NCBI RefSeq assembly: GCF_040712315.1
Contig: NC_134013.1
Span: 75,274,001-75,338,000, forward strand
DNA: 64,000 nt
DNA from: Castanea sativa
Lineage: Eukaryota; Streptophyta; Magnoliopsida; Fagales; Fagaceae
Direction of reading: 5' to 3'
Shown piece after piece: positions 10,840-22,845 of the stretch. The stretch's first letter is position 1. Every line of letters begins with the position of its first letter. The notes under the pieces were generated by a model, which saw nothing but the letters and a program-made list of their open reading frames with translations, did no database searches and had not been told where the DNA came from. The translations under genes were made by a program, and so were the position numbers.

Positions 10840-13405
10840 ATGGGTAGATTCAAACACCTTGTAGATTCTCCTACTAGTATGGAGGGCTTTAGGGCTAAGT
10901 ATCACATTCCACAGGGAGTTGCCCTGCGGTATTGTGCTCCAGATCAAGTGGTCACAAACAGAAACGAAGAGGAGGTTGTCATTCCTATGATTGCCTTCAT
11001 TGAAGGAGGAATGACGCTTCCTATGGGTAGGGTAACCAGAGACTACTTAATTAACCATAGGCTGTTTCCTCACCAATGTGCTCCCAACCTGTTTAGAGTC
11101 TTAGGTAGCGTCGATGCTCTCAATGAGCAAATAAGTTTAAGGCTCACTTGGCACGACGTTGTCCACATGTATGAGTGCCAATCACTTTCTGACTCGGGGT
11201 ATTACCTTAAGTCTAGGTCCTCCACTGTTAGGCTCATATTGTGTCTTCCTAAGTCCAACAAGGGCATGAAAGATGACTACCTGATCGCCTTTAGGGAATG
11301 GCATGACGATCTTCATTGCCCAATTTGGGAGGGAGAGCTAGGTGGGGTGCCTTAGCAATAGGTCTCTTCACATAGGATTTAGTTTTCTAGTTTTACTACC
11401 ATTCCCCTTAATATTTCACTTCTATTTTTTTTTTTTTGAATTTTACCTGTCTGACCTTGATTTACCTCTTCGGACATTTTTGCAGATAAAAGGCACGTAG
11501 CACCCCGTCTTAGTTTGGTTAACGTCGTGGACCTCAATAGAGTCCTTAAGTCTGAGGTGTTTGTGAGCGAGGATAGGCAGTTGAGAGTGGTTCACCTCAT
11601 CCTAGGCTTCGTGCAAATATCGGACACTTTCCAAGACATAGGCAATGTTATCAGGGCAGCGATCCTCAGCTACGCAGGATTGACGTCTCTAAACCCGGGT
11701 TCCTTGCTCGCAAAGACGTGGTGCCAGTTGAGCTACCCTTTCAACGTGCTCTCCCTGAAATAGCAGCTCCGAGGGAAGAAACCACCTCTTCACGCCTATC
11801 ACTTAAGAAGGAAATAGACCAATTCCAGCTCGAGGAAGAAAACGAATTGCGAGCAAATCTAGTTGAGATCTTGGACTCTGAGGGTAAGCTTGACAAATCC
11901 TCAGTAGTTTGCTCCCCCAAGCTCATAGTTGCCTGCGTGGAATATAGATCTGAAGAGGAGGAAGAAGCAAAGGAGGGGCCTACATGCACTGCTTGTAGAC
12001 GAGAACAAAGAGCCGGTGGCCAAGGGTGCCTCAGGGTCACAACCCCCAACTGTTTCCATTCCTCCTGCCCCCGTGGTCAACCCGTTCGTTGTCCCTTCTA
12101 TGGAGAAGAGGAAGGACAGGGATGTTCCTAAGGAAGGGGAGGTGGCCCCTCAGAAGGGTCCCAAACAACAAAAAATGGCCAAGGGCAAGGAGAAGGCTTC
12201 CTCAGTCGAGAATAAAGGGGACCAGAATGTGGCCGAGGTGCGCCCCCCCAAACCCCAAATGGGAGCCCCAAATAGAATTGTATTGGGTGGCCATTCCCAG
12301 GAACTCCTCCATTAGAGAGTTGCAAAAAGGGCATGCTCTATACATGGTCGAGGCCCTAGAGCAGCCCCTATTATTGCCTAAGGATATGGAGGCCTTGAGG
12401 AACATGAGGCAGCCCAACCTCTTCTTGTCCCTAAAGAGAGACTTGGCTTTGGTAAGTCTGCATCCATTTTTTACTGATTTTTTTTTTTATAACACAATTG
12501 TTTGACATCTCTATGCAGGCCATCCAAGAGGTTTGCACGATCGAGGAATGGGTAAACGATGCTTGGAACAAAGCCAAAGCAGAGGCCAATATGCGTGCTG
12601 AGACCTCCAAGGCTTTGGGTGCCTCTGAGCAGAAAATCCAGGAATTCTCCTCTAAATTATTGGTCGAGGAGAGGGAGAGAAAAAGCGTGGAGGCTGGCTT
12701 GAAGACCGCTGAAACGCAGGCTAAGGAGCAACGCAAGAAGCTCCATTACAAAGAGATCCAGTTGGCTACGTCTGAAAAGGAAGTTGAGGATCTAAAACAA
12801 GAGCTAGTGAAGGCCAAGGAAGCGGCTAAGGCGGCCAGGGAAGCAGCGAAAGCCTCGGAGTTGACGGCTTATAACCGGGGGATAGATGAGACTAAGGTTT
12901 GACTGGCTGAGGAGCTAGTCGAGGTACGCAGGGATTACTGCAAGGAGACGTGGAAGGAGGCCCTCAACCTTGCAGGGGTCCCTGCTACCTAGGAGTGGAA
13001 GCAGGCTATGAGAGTTTACTATCCTCCTGACATCCGTGAAATCTCAACTACCCTTATAGCTCCTTCTGCCATTACCCCAGAACCCTCTGAGCAGCTCCTG
13101 ACTTCGCAGGCCATTCCTCCTCCTGCTGAGACTCCCAAAGGATCTAGCCAAGCAGGTGATCAAGGCCAAGGACTGAGGTAGCCAAGGATAAGGACAAAGC
13201 CCAGGAGGTCAAGCTCCCCTCAGAGGCTAAAGATGCTGCCAAGAACAAGGATGTTGCTAAGGCCAAGGACGTCGCTAAAGGCAAGGACATTGCAGTCAAA
13301 GTGAAAGAGGTCGAGGCCAAATCTAAAGAGGCTGACCCGAAGGCCAAAGATGATCTTACCTCTCAGCCGAGCAAGAAAGAAGACCCTCCTCCTTCAGCCA
13401 AAACC
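10840..13405 (+). pseudogene. antisense ORF (aORF) of the Tat-type element, intron-containing
   Basis: This reading frame runs opposite to gag-pol. The first part (10840-11355) starts MGRFKHLVDSPTSMEGFRAK and resembles the plant 'putative gypsy type transposon' family. Two intron-like breaks have canonical ends. One acceptor is TTTTTGCAG before about 11485. The other intron starts GTAAGTCTGC at about 12451 and ends CTATGCAG at 12518. The part after 12519 is a strongly charged, heptad-like coiled coil rich in Lys, Glu and Ala, ending in Lys/Asp/Ala-rich repeats. Frameshifts near 11710, 11930 and 12240 and stop codons near 12900 and 12990 break it. Its biochemical function is unknown. Confidence 0.6.
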
Positions 13406-13564
13406 TAGCTCTTAGGGTTTTATTTCCTTTGTTGCCATCCTTCCTTCTTTTTGAAGTTTTTCCTTTGTATTATTTTTATTTTTATTTTTATTTTTTATTG
13501 TTATACAAGTAGACCTTTGAGTAAATTGTCTTTTTCCAAGGCACAGTTCAATGAAAAGTGTATA

Positions 13565-13595
<31 letters not shown>

Positions 13596-13990
13596 TTTCC
13601 TTTCATAATTGTGATACCTATGTCTGTTCCATGTATAGTTTCTATTTTACTTAACATTTAACTAATCTAGGAATAAAATATGACTCCATTGGGTTATTTG
13701 CATCAGTGATAATATAGTTACTACACTTACCTGGCCAACAACAGAACGAATTAAGCACTACTAAGTCTATAACATTATCAAAACATTTTTAAACTTTAAA
13801 CATCATATACCACAATAGATCATTCATCCATCTCGAACTTAGTGAATTTGCAGGACCTGAGGGAATAATAAAACATTGATCAAATCACAGATATATTTGA
13901 TATACTTGTAAATGCTTTAAATGATATTCATGAATTTCCATTTGTTCAAGTCTTGCCATTTAGCATGGATGATGTTATTTGAGACTTAAA

Positions 13991-14560
13991 TGAATAACAA
14001 TAAGTACTAATTCACCTGAAGCGTGTAGTTTGAGGAGCCATGAATAACTAGGATTCTGTTAGACACTTGTAGGAATAATGAAAGATACCAATTTACCCAA
14101 GGTATGTGGTCCAAGGAGCCAAACATGACCAATGTTCAGTTTGATACTTAAAGAAATTATAAGAAGTATTAATTTACCCAAGATATGTGGTCTGAGGAGC
14201 TAGGCATGACCAATGTTCTGTTTAACACTTAGATAAATGATAAGAAGTATTAACTTACCCAAGGTATGTGGTCCGAGGAGCCAGACATGATCAAGGTTCT
14301 GTTTAACACTTAAATAAATAACAAGAAATATTAATTTACCTAAGGTATGTGATTCGAGGAGCCAAACATGAGCAAGATTCTGTTTAACACTTAGATAAAT
14401 AACTTGAGGTGTTAATTTACCCAAAGTAGATGGTCTGAGGAACCAAACATAACTAATGTTCTGTTCAACACCTAGAAAAATGTTGAAAAATATTAATTTA
14501 CCCAAGGTATGTGGTCCGAGGAGCCAGGCATGACCAAGATTCTGTTTGATACTTAACTAT
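13991..14560. repeat. 81-bp tandem array, about seven copies
   Basis: Units repeat with a period of 81 bp; matching phases are at 14161, 14242 and 14323. Each contains TTAATTTACCCAAGGTATGTGG followed by a TCCGAGGAGCC-like block and ATTCTGTTTAACACTTA in diverged form. Because 81 is a multiple of three, the array stays open on the minus strand as a 27-residue repeat. It lies between integrase and the antisense ORF. Arrays in the untranslated regions of Tat-type elements are known and can seed satellite DNA. Confidence 0.9.
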
Positions 14561-14674
14561 AATGAGGAATGTAACGTATGAAGTAATAAGCGATATATAA
14601 CATAAAAGACTTTCATTAATAATAATACTTTTACAAGTTATTTACATTCTAGGGACGTGGTACAACATTTTCAT

Positions 14675-15929
14675 CTAGATTTTCAAGATAATAAGCCCTA
14701 TCCTAGCTACTGAGGTGATACGAGATGACCCTTCCCAGTTGGGCCCTAATTTGCCCCATGTTAGGTTTTTTGCAGTACCCAAAACTTTCCTTAATACTAA
14801 ATCCCAAGGCGCAAGTGGCCTTAACTTCACGTTTGAGTCATAATCTTGTTTGAGCTTGTATTGATAATATGCAAATTGAACCATGGTGTTTTCCCTCTGT
14901 TCTTCAATTAAACCCAAGCCCTTTTCCAACATCTCATCATTATTGCTTGGAGTGAAAGAGCTCGTCTTCAGTGTTAGGAAACTGGTTTCGAGAGGAATTA
15001 CAATCTCGGCCCCATTGGTCATTGAAAAGTGTGTCTCCCCTGTGGATCTACGAGGGGTAGTCCGATATGTCCAAAAGACGTGTGGTAGCTCTTTTACCCA
15101 TTTTTGCTTCGCCTCATCCAACCTTTTCTTGAGCTCATTCACTATTACTTTATTGATAGCCCCGGCTTGCCCATTTCCTTGTGGATAAATCGGGGTGGAA
15201 TATCTATTCGTAATTCCCAGATCGCATCAATATTTTCTGAAGGCCTTACTATCAAACTGAAGGCCATTGTCTGAGATGAGGGTGTGAGGAATTCCAAACT
15301 TGGTGACAATGTTTTTCCAAACAAATCTTTTTGCATCAAAGTCCTTGATGTTTGACAGTGGCTCAGCTTTCCACTTAGTGAAGTAGTCTGTGCCGACCAG
15401 CAGCCATCTCCTATTTTCTGCTACCTTAGGGAAGAGTCTTATAATATCTAAGTCCCATTAAGCAAAAGGCTAAGGGCTAGATAAAAGATTAAGGACGCCC
15501 CTTGATTGATGGATGTTTAGAGCAAACCTCTAACACTAGTCGCACTTCTTCAAATATTCTTAAGCTTCCCTTTGCATATTTGGCCACCAGTACTCTTGGG
15601 TGAGTGCCTTATGAGATAAAAATCTACCTCCTGCATGACTACCACAAATCCTTTCATGCAATTCTTTTAGAAGTAGCTCTGTTGCTTCAGGGTGTATACA
15701 TTGTAGGTATGGTCCTAAAAAAGAGCGTTTGTATAGCTTTTGATCCTCAAATAGACATAACCGAGGAGCCTTTCTACGTACCTTGTTCGCCTCGGACTTC
15801 TCCTTGGGTAAGATATCTTCTTTAAGGAATAGCACTATAGAGTCCATCCAACTAGGTCCCACCTTGATCTGATGAACTCGGACCATCTCGCCTTTCATCT
15901 CTGTAGGCTTGCACAGGTCTTCAACAAGG
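14675..15929 (-). pseudogene. integrase domain of the Tat-type element (inactive)
   Basis: On the minus strand the N-terminal zinc-finger region (HERICGSHAGGRFLSHKAL, then YWWPNM) is followed by a core with the first Asp in LLVGTDYFTKW and the second in ISDNGLQF. The third acidic residue should lie in a PQGNGQAEA-like motif but reads PQGNGQAGA here, at about 15155-15185. The C-terminal part (14675-15142) continues with the usual WTYRTTPR motif. Several in-frame stops separate the blocks. A Glu-to-Gly change at the catalytic position would abolish strand transfer on its own. Confidence 0.8.
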
Positions 15930-17800
15930 ATAACTCGAGGTAAGCTCTGTGCCGAGGACGTTGTGAGGGTGGCCAGGGAGTCAGCATGGGTATTCTTGCT
16001 TCTGGGGACTTGCACTAAGGTGAAAGACTCAAACTTTGACTGTAAATGTCTCACCTGATTTAAGTATTCTTGCATTCTCGGATCCCTGTCCTCCAATTCT
16101 TCTTCCACCTGGCCAACAACCAATCTTGAGTCTGAGAATATCAGCATCGTTTTCCTCCCACCTTCTAGACCATAGCCATCCTAGCCAATAAGGCCTTATA
16201 CTCAGCTTTATTATTCGTGGTTGAGAAATCCAATCTTAATGATTTTTCAATAATAAGCATCTCGGGAGAAACTATAACTAGCCTCACTCCTGATCCTCTT
16301 TGATTTGCCGCACCATCAACATACACCTTCCAGGATGGAGGCTTTTGTAGGGAAATCATACCAACTGATTTTCCATCCATGTTCTGCTTGTCTTCTTCTT
16401 CTTCTACAGAAGGTTCAGCAAACTCGGTTACTAGGTCTACAAGAACTTGTCCTTTAACAGAGGTACGGGGCATGTACTTAATATCAAAGGCCCCCAAGGT
16501 CGTACCCCATTTGGATATTCTTCCAGTGTAATCAGCACTCTGACGTATTGATTTGAGCAGAAGTTGGGTTAAAACAACAACTGTATTAGATTGGAAGTAG
16601 TGGGGGAACTTACGCGTATCGTGCACCACTTCCAAAATGGCCTTCTCCAATGGTAGGTAATGGATCTCTGCTTCATGTAATGACTTGCTCACGTAGTAAA
16701 CCAGCCTCTGCACACCATTGTCAACCCGTACCAGCACCAAACTAACAGTATGGGAAGCCACCGCGATATAGACAAATAAAACCTCATCCTCCTTGGGTCT
16801 GGACATAACAGGTGGCTGAGAAAGATATTCCTTAAGCTACTGAAAAGCCAAAGCACATTCCTCTGTCTATTCAAATCCCTTCCACTTGTTCAACAATTGG
16901 AAGAAAGGCCTTCATCTGTTCGCGGACCGAGAGATGAATCGGTTCAAGGCAGCAATCATTCTTGTCAATTTATGAACTTCTTTAGGATTCTGAGGTGGTT
17001 ATAAACTATTAATTGCCTTAACCTGATCAGGATTGACCTCAATTCCGCGATTAGTGACCATATAACCTAGGAATTTACCTGATCCCATGCGAAAGGAACA
17101 TTTGGAAGCATTGAGGCGCAACTTGTGTTTCCTTAGTATCTCAAAGATATTTCCCAGGTCTCCCATGTGCTCAAACACCATCTTACTCTTCACTACCATG
17201 TCATCTACATAGACCTCAATATTTTTACCTAGTTGTGGCTCGAACATCCTAGTCATCATCCTTTGATAGGTAGCCCATGGATTCTTTAAACTAAAGGGAA
17301 TTACCTTGTAGTGATAATTTCCCGTAGGAGTGATAAATGTTGTTTTCTCTTGATCATCCAAGGCCAGGAGTATTTGATGATATCCTTGGAAGGCATCTAG
17401 AAGGCTCATCCGAGGATGTCCCATAGTGACATCCACCAATTGATCTATACAAGGCATTGGGAAGGGATCTTTGGGACAAGCTTTATTCAAATATGTGAAG
17501 TCTACACATACTCGCCATTTCCCACTCTTCTTTTTCACCACCACTGTATTAGCCAACCATTCAAGGTAAAATACCTCCTTAATAGCTCCTGCTTGCTTGA
17601 GCTTGATCACCTCCTCATTGACAGCCTCGAAATGTTCTTTAGATGACCGCCGATGTGGTTGCTTCCTTAGTGCGACAGTTGGACTGACATTCAAATGATG
17701 ACAAATGATGCTCGGATCCACCCCCGGGGCCTCGTAAGCATTCCAAGCAAATACATCAATGTTTTCCCTAAGAAACATCATCAATTTGTCTTTTTCCCGA
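15930..17800 (-). pseudogene. reverse transcriptase and two RNase H domains of the Tat-type element
   Basis: The RT block (16999-17784) contains VKKKSGKWRVCVDFTYLNKA and the catalytic YVDDMVVKS. The first RNase H block (within 16165-16806) contains LVYYVSKSLHEAEIHYLPLEK. The second, archaeal-like RNase H spans the end of that frame and the next: KVYVDGAANQRGSG, NNKAEYKALL, and DSRLVVGQVEEE. A dual RNase H is characteristic of Tat/Ogre-type elements. Frame breaks near 16990 and 16150 interrupt the polyprotein. Confidence 0.85.
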
Positions 17801-17931
17801 GAAGGCAGTTAAGCTCTGACCTGAAAATATTTCTCTTTATCATTACTTATAAAAACCTCTTCCAAACCTTCACACTCTGCCTCCTCCACTAGATCCTCAG
17901 ATAACACCGACTCCTTTGATTGTTACAAACC

Positions 17932-18681
17932 TTACTCATTTGATGCCGAGGACTCTCCTTTAGCTTGATGTCTAATTGCGGTTAACAAGCACTGCCTAGC
18001 CATAGACTGGCTCCCAATCAGCTCCTCAACCTGGTCGCCCGATGAATACTTCACCTTCAAATGCAAGGTGGAGGAAACAGCTCCCATGGCGTGAAGCCAG
18101 GGTCTTGCCACTATGGCTGTGTAGGGAGAATACGCATCCACCACTTTGAAGTTAACCTCCACCACCTCGGACCCAATTTGCACTGGTAGTTTGATCTGCC
18201 CCATGGGTATAACTACCTTTCCATCAAAACCTACCAGAGGTGAATCATAACTAATTAGATCCTCTGGTTTTAGCCCCAACCCTTTATACAAGTCAAGGTA
18301 TATAATCTTCGCCCTGCTACCTTGATCAACCAATACATGCCTCACATCATATCCCCCTATCCTGAGTGTGACCACCAAAGCATCATCGTGTGGTTGTATA
18401 GTTCCAAACTTGTCATTTTCTGAAAAACTCACTGCCGGTCGGGTCCTAACTTTAATCTTCTTCGGCTCAGAATTAGAGTCTTCGGCTGGCGACCGGGCTA
18501 CAGACATTACTCTGGAGGGACACAAACCAGTTCTCCTGAGAGCAGCAAAAATGACATTAATTGTGCCCAAATGAGGCCTTGAAGAAGTGTTCCCTCGAGT
18601 CCCTGAACCTACATGGTCCTCTTGCCCATTAGGCCGATACAAAAACTGTTTTAACCTTTCATCTTTGACTAGTTGCTCCAA
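17932..18681 (-). pseudogene. gag C-terminus and aspartic protease region of the Tat-type element
   Basis: A continuous 249-codon frame reads through the retropepsin-like motif VLVDQGSRAKIIY (catalytic Asp in DQGS, in place of the commoner DTGS/DSGA) and a second hydrophobic block ending VARPWLHAMGAVSSTLH. It lies directly downstream of gag and upstream of RT, as expected for Ty3/gypsy. Confidence 0.8.
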
Positions 18682-19640
18682 ATGATTTCACAAAGCCTTG
18701 CAGTCCTCGGTGGTGTGTCCTCGTTCCTGGTGATACTGACAATGAAGACTTTGATTGCATTTCATGGGGTCTCCTCCCATTTTGTTTGGCCATTTGAAGT
18801 ATGGCTCATTCTTGATATTCTCTAGAACCTGATGCACTAGCTCTCAGAATATTGTGTTGACCGTTTGTGGCACAGTAGTAGCCCCAGTCTGCCTAGTAAA
18901 ATCCCGCCGAGGACGATTATCGTTGTACTTATCGGACCTGAAGTCCCTCCTATCCTGAGAAACCACCTTTGCCTTTCTTTTCCTTAACTGTTGGTTCTCC
19001 TCGACCCACTTATACTTAACGATGCGGTCCATGAGCTGATGTACGTTATTAATCGGTTTCCCTGTTAATGATTTCCTTAGCCCATGCTCAGCAGATAAGC
19101 TGGCCTTGAAAGTTCTTATGGCCACATCGTCAAAATCCCCATCAATCTCATTGAACATCTCCCAGTATCTGTTTGAGTATGTTTTTAAGGTCTTTCCTTT
19201 TCGCATAGTCACAGACAATAGAGAATCCAAGGGCCGAGGAACCCTACTGCACGTAATAAAGCGAGATCCAAATGCCCGGGTGAGTTCCTTAAAGGAATCA
19301 ATAAAACCTGCTCCTAGGCCGTCAAACCACCTCATTGCCACAGCCCCCAAACTGGATGGAAATACCTTGCATATCAAAGCCTCATTCTTGGAGTGTACAA
19401 CCATTCTCTGGTTGAAGTGGCTTACATACTCTACAGGGTCGGTTCAGCCATTGTACATGATGAATGTCGGCTGAGTGAAACGTCGATGAAGTTTTTCTCC
19501 TTCAATTTTACGCGTGAAGGGTGATTTAGAAATTTGGTTTAACACTCTGCTCATAGCATCATTTCCCAGGCCCCTCCAAGACGAATTCTTGTTTTTGCGG
19601 CCATGAGGATCGTCTGCTTCATACAAGAAAGACTCACTAG
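18682..19640 (-). pseudogene. gag (capsid/nucleocapsid) of the Tat-type element
   Basis: The 186-codon frame at 18844-19404 contains the retrotransposon gag signature MRWFDGLGAGFIDSF and LKTYSNRYWEMFNEI. Just downstream, across a stop, lies a zinc-knuckle-like CQYHQERGHTTEDCKAL. The upstream frame (19444-19626) adds the gag N-terminal part ending FTQPTFIMYNG before an in-frame stop. The gene is therefore broken in at least two places. Confidence 0.8.
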
Positions 19641-19975
19641 AGAGAGTCTTTGACCTGGGCCTGTAACTGCTAACCCCACCATTATTAGAAGAATAGTTAG
19701 AAATGGAAAGAGTTCGCTTCCGTCACTTGTGACGCAACTTTCTCCTAAAACGATCAATCTCCAACTGCATGGCTCTAGCATTTTCTTCATGAGAGACTTT
19801 GCTCCCGCCTCTTAACTGACTCCTGCTAGTATGGGTAATGTGCACACTTCCCTTCTGATCCCTACTTCGCTCAAGATTAAGAAAGTGATCTTGACGCTGA
19901 GACCCTATAGACTCTGCCTAGTGTGGACCTGAACCTACCATAACTAGATGTTAAACTCACTAAAACATAAGGATT

Positions 19976-19992
19976 CCCACAAACGGCACCAA
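19976..19992 (-). other. primer-binding site of the Tat-type element
   Basis: On the minus strand the sequence just inside the LTR end reads TTGGTGCCGTTTGTGG. Many plant gypsy elements have TTGGCGCCGT-type sites here, thought to pair with a tRNA 3' end. It supports the minus orientation of the element. Confidence 0.65.
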
Positions 19993-19993
19993 T

Positions 19994-20217
19994 TGTAGGG
20001 CCACAATTTGGTTCCCAAGCCCAAAGGATAGATGAACTTCGGCCCAAAGAGCCCGATACAATGGATTTCTAGAGAATGAGTCCAAATGCTGGGCTTTAGA
20101 GAGTTAGACAGTATGTAAAATGGATCTAGATGATAAGAAAATGGAGATGGATTGGTTTAAACTAAAGAAAAATTACCCTCGGCACAGTTCAAGGTCGTCA
20201 GTTCTTATATATATATT
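19994..20217 (-). repeat. duplicated LTR end beside the full 5' LTR
   Basis: From TGTAGGGCC at 19994 the sequence repeats the end of the LTR for about 224 bp, then stops inside the TA tract, and the full LTR starts again at 20222. The element therefore carries a second copy of its LTR end (U5 side) between the full LTR and the PBS. Breakage or slippage in the TA tract is the likeliest cause. Confidence 0.85.
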
Positions 20218-20221
20218 CAAT

Positions 20222-20429
20222 TGTAGGGCCACAATTTGGTTCCCAAGCCTAAAGGATAAATGAACTTCGATCCAAAGAGCCCGATACAATGAATTTCTAG
20301 AGAGTGGGTCCAAAAGCTGGGCTTTAGTGAGTTAGACAGTATGTAAAATGGATCTAGATGACAAGAAAATGGAGATGGATTGGTTTAAACTAAAGAAAAA
20401 TTACCCTCGGCACAGTCTGAGGACGTCAG

Positions 20430-20494
<65 letters not shown>

Positions 20495-21077
20495 CACCTC
20501 AAATTTGATTACAAGTTCAAATCTAGATTGCAACAGTATTTTCCTCTCAATTTCTTGATCTCCTTTTCACATGGACCTTCCTCAATTTTATACCCCATTT
20601 TCCTCTTTGTTTTCACATTCCACGTGTAGATCTAGATTGCTGATGCTGATACTTGTCCCATCAGCCCCTTCATGTAGTCTTTAGGCGATAGCTGTAAAGC
20701 TGAAAATTACTGTTCAGACATCACTTCCTCATTAATGCGGCCAAGAGTTGGATATAGAGCATTTAATGTGGTGGTAGCAGCTTTCTCTTAGATATTTTGT
20801 AGCGGTCCATTGCTCTATGCTCCCATGAAACATATCCTCATCAATAGAACCTCCTGGAAGATCATTCAAGACAACAAGCCATACCATTTGACATTTGCTT
20901 TGCCTTGCCAAGGAGATACCCCTCCTCGGCCTACCACCCTTAGCCTCCTCGGTCACAACTTACTCGTGAACCCCTAGGTCTAACATCTTCATTACCGTTA
21001 GTTTGTCCTCAGACCAATGAACACCCTCGTACAAAGCCCATGATCCAATATGCATTTTTGAGCCTTTTATCCCTACA
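20222..21077 (-). repeat. 5' LTR of the Tat-type element
   Basis: This 856-bp LTR pairs with 9488-10285. Most of the length difference comes from its TA tract (20433-20491, about 29 units), which is only a few units long in the other LTR. Confidence 0.9.
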
Positions 21078-22180
21078 ATATGTATATAAACTCAAAAAAT
21101 GATCAAATTATAACATTTTTTTTCAAAACTAAAATATGAACATTTACATACTTGAATTTTAAGAGTTAACTTTAAAATAATATTTAATTTTAGAGTATAT
21201 CATGTAATCATTATTATATTTTTTATTACTTATAGAAATTTACATAAAAGATAAATTATTACATCAAAAAATTGAGCTTCTTTGATCATTTTAATTACTT
21301 TTGAAAGGTAATAATAAATTTTTTCCTTTTTAAATCAAATCTCTTGCCTTTTCAAAATGGTAGAGCTAGGAAATTTTATTCGAGAGGGTTGCAGTTAAAT
21401 CTTAATCTTACACACACACACAAGAACGTGTATGTATTATAAATTTAATCTAATTACTTTATATCTAAAAAGAATAAATATCACAAAACTACAATTATAA
21501 GAAAAAATTATGTCCTTGTCATTTATATGTAGAATAATTTGAAGAATTCTTTTTTGTATTTTATGTTTTTATATTTTGAATTTTTATGCAAAAGAATATT
21601 ATATAAAGGGTGTGTGTGTTCTCAAATCACATGTCATGTGGTCAATAATTGATTACGCCATTTGATAAGTATACGAAACACTTTCTTTTAATAGTTTGGT
21701 AAAAGTATATGAGTAGGGCTGTCCATTGGATAACTTTGGTAGGGAGGCAATTTAAACCCACACTCGCAGATTCCCGCCTCACCCACTCTTAATGGACAAG
21801 TTTTACCCGCCCCACATAACAAATGGGGTGGGGATGGGGTTAACATTTTTCCCCCACACCCACCCATTTATATTTTAATAATTAAAAAAAAAAATTCTTA
21901 TAGGTTTTTATAAGACGAGTGTGTGTGTGTGTTTAGCCTTCTAACTTTAAATTTATGACTTTTTTAATATTGGATTATTGAATTTATACTTTTATGTTTT
22001 AGTATTTACATTGTTTATATATATTTTTAATTGTTGTATTGCCATGTTTGAATTGTTTTTGTATTTCTTATTACTTGAATTGTTGTATTGTTATGCTTTG
22101 AGAAGGTTTTGAAATGTTAGAACTAGTTTTTTTTATAAAATTTTTTATGTGTTTTAATTTAATGTGTTCAAAATAAACTT

Positions 22181-22233
<53 letters not shown>

Positions 22234-22307
22234 GAGTGTGGCCCATGGGTACCTGCTAGAATAGGGAGGGGAAAAAAACCCCACCCCAAAGCAAAAGTGG
22301 GGTGGGG
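21078..22307. other. AT-rich intergenic DNA, possible hAT remnant
   Basis: No gene seen. The piece starting TAGGGCTGTCCATTGG at about 21716, followed by C-rich text and a GGGTGGGG tract, resembles the ends of degraded hAT elements; no matching second terminus was found. An (AT)n tract occupies 22190-22229. Confidence 0.4.
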
Positions 22308-22332
22308 TGGGGTGGGGTGGGATGGGGTGGGG
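22296..22332 (+). repeat. (GGGGT)n tract, G-quadruplex candidate
   Basis: The plus strand has at least six runs of four G separated by single T (or AT), enough for a stable intramolecular G-quadruplex. A shorter version lies at the start of the second duplicate copy (23111-23135). Confidence 0.85.
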
Positions 22333-22845
22333 AATAGGAAACCTGCCCTATACTCACCCCGTTGCAATTCCTACATTTTGGGTCTCCTATACCTAGACCC
22401 ACTACTGACCGGTAATAGGAGTCGCTTCGGGTGATCAAACTTCCTCAAGTACTGGTCGGTCCTCGGTCAGAGTCGGGTTGTGAGAACCTCTGTTGGTTTA
22501 GCCAAAAGCCGTCGAATTTGACGAGATCAAGCTAAATCTCGACAAGATTTCACCAAGTCTTGACAGATTGAACAGAAAATACCACCGAATCACTATTATT
22601 GGTGGAGAATGGTGACTTTCTGGTGTGTAAAAGGTCAGGTCGGTTGAAAATCGTCTTCTCATGCTTAGACCTGCCAACCAACCCGTTGCCACCGTCATTG
22701 GCGTCGAGTCTACTAGTTCTCAGTTTGGATCGGATGGGATGGGTTAGTGGATTGGGTCACGGGTTTGGTTGGACTCCCCTATATACGAGACTAAAATTGT
22801 GATTAAATTAATTATAAATCATAAATACATGAAAAAAAAATGAAA
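22308..22845. repeat. tandem duplication, copy 1 (538 bp)
   Basis: Bases 22308-22845 recur at 23111-23648, offset 803 bp. I counted three substitutions by eye (for example CTAGACC against CTGGACC, and TTGACGAG against TTGATGAG). Copy 1 begins in the (GGGGT)n tract and ends at ATGAAA, where rps4 sequence starts. The content is unidentified; short open frames on either strand are not recognisable proteins. Confidence 0.95.

Larger units (their letters stand above)
9488..21077 (-). mobile_element. Ty3/gypsy LTR retrotransposon, Tat type, degraded
   Basis: The element is bounded by LTRs beginning TGTAGGG and ending CCCTACA (9488-10285 and 20222-21077). Its coding strand is the minus strand: a PBS-like site beside the right LTR, then gag, protease, RT, RNase H, a second (archaeal-like) RNase H, and integrase, in that order. 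A long region between pol and the left LTR holds an 81-bp array and an antisense ORF. The dual RNase H and antisense ORF are traits of the Tat lineage. Flanking bases are ATATT (left) and ATATG (right), a likely 5-bp target duplication with one mismatch. All coding regions carry stops or frameshifts, and the integrase has lost its catalytic Glu, so the copy is not autonomous. Confidence 0.9.
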
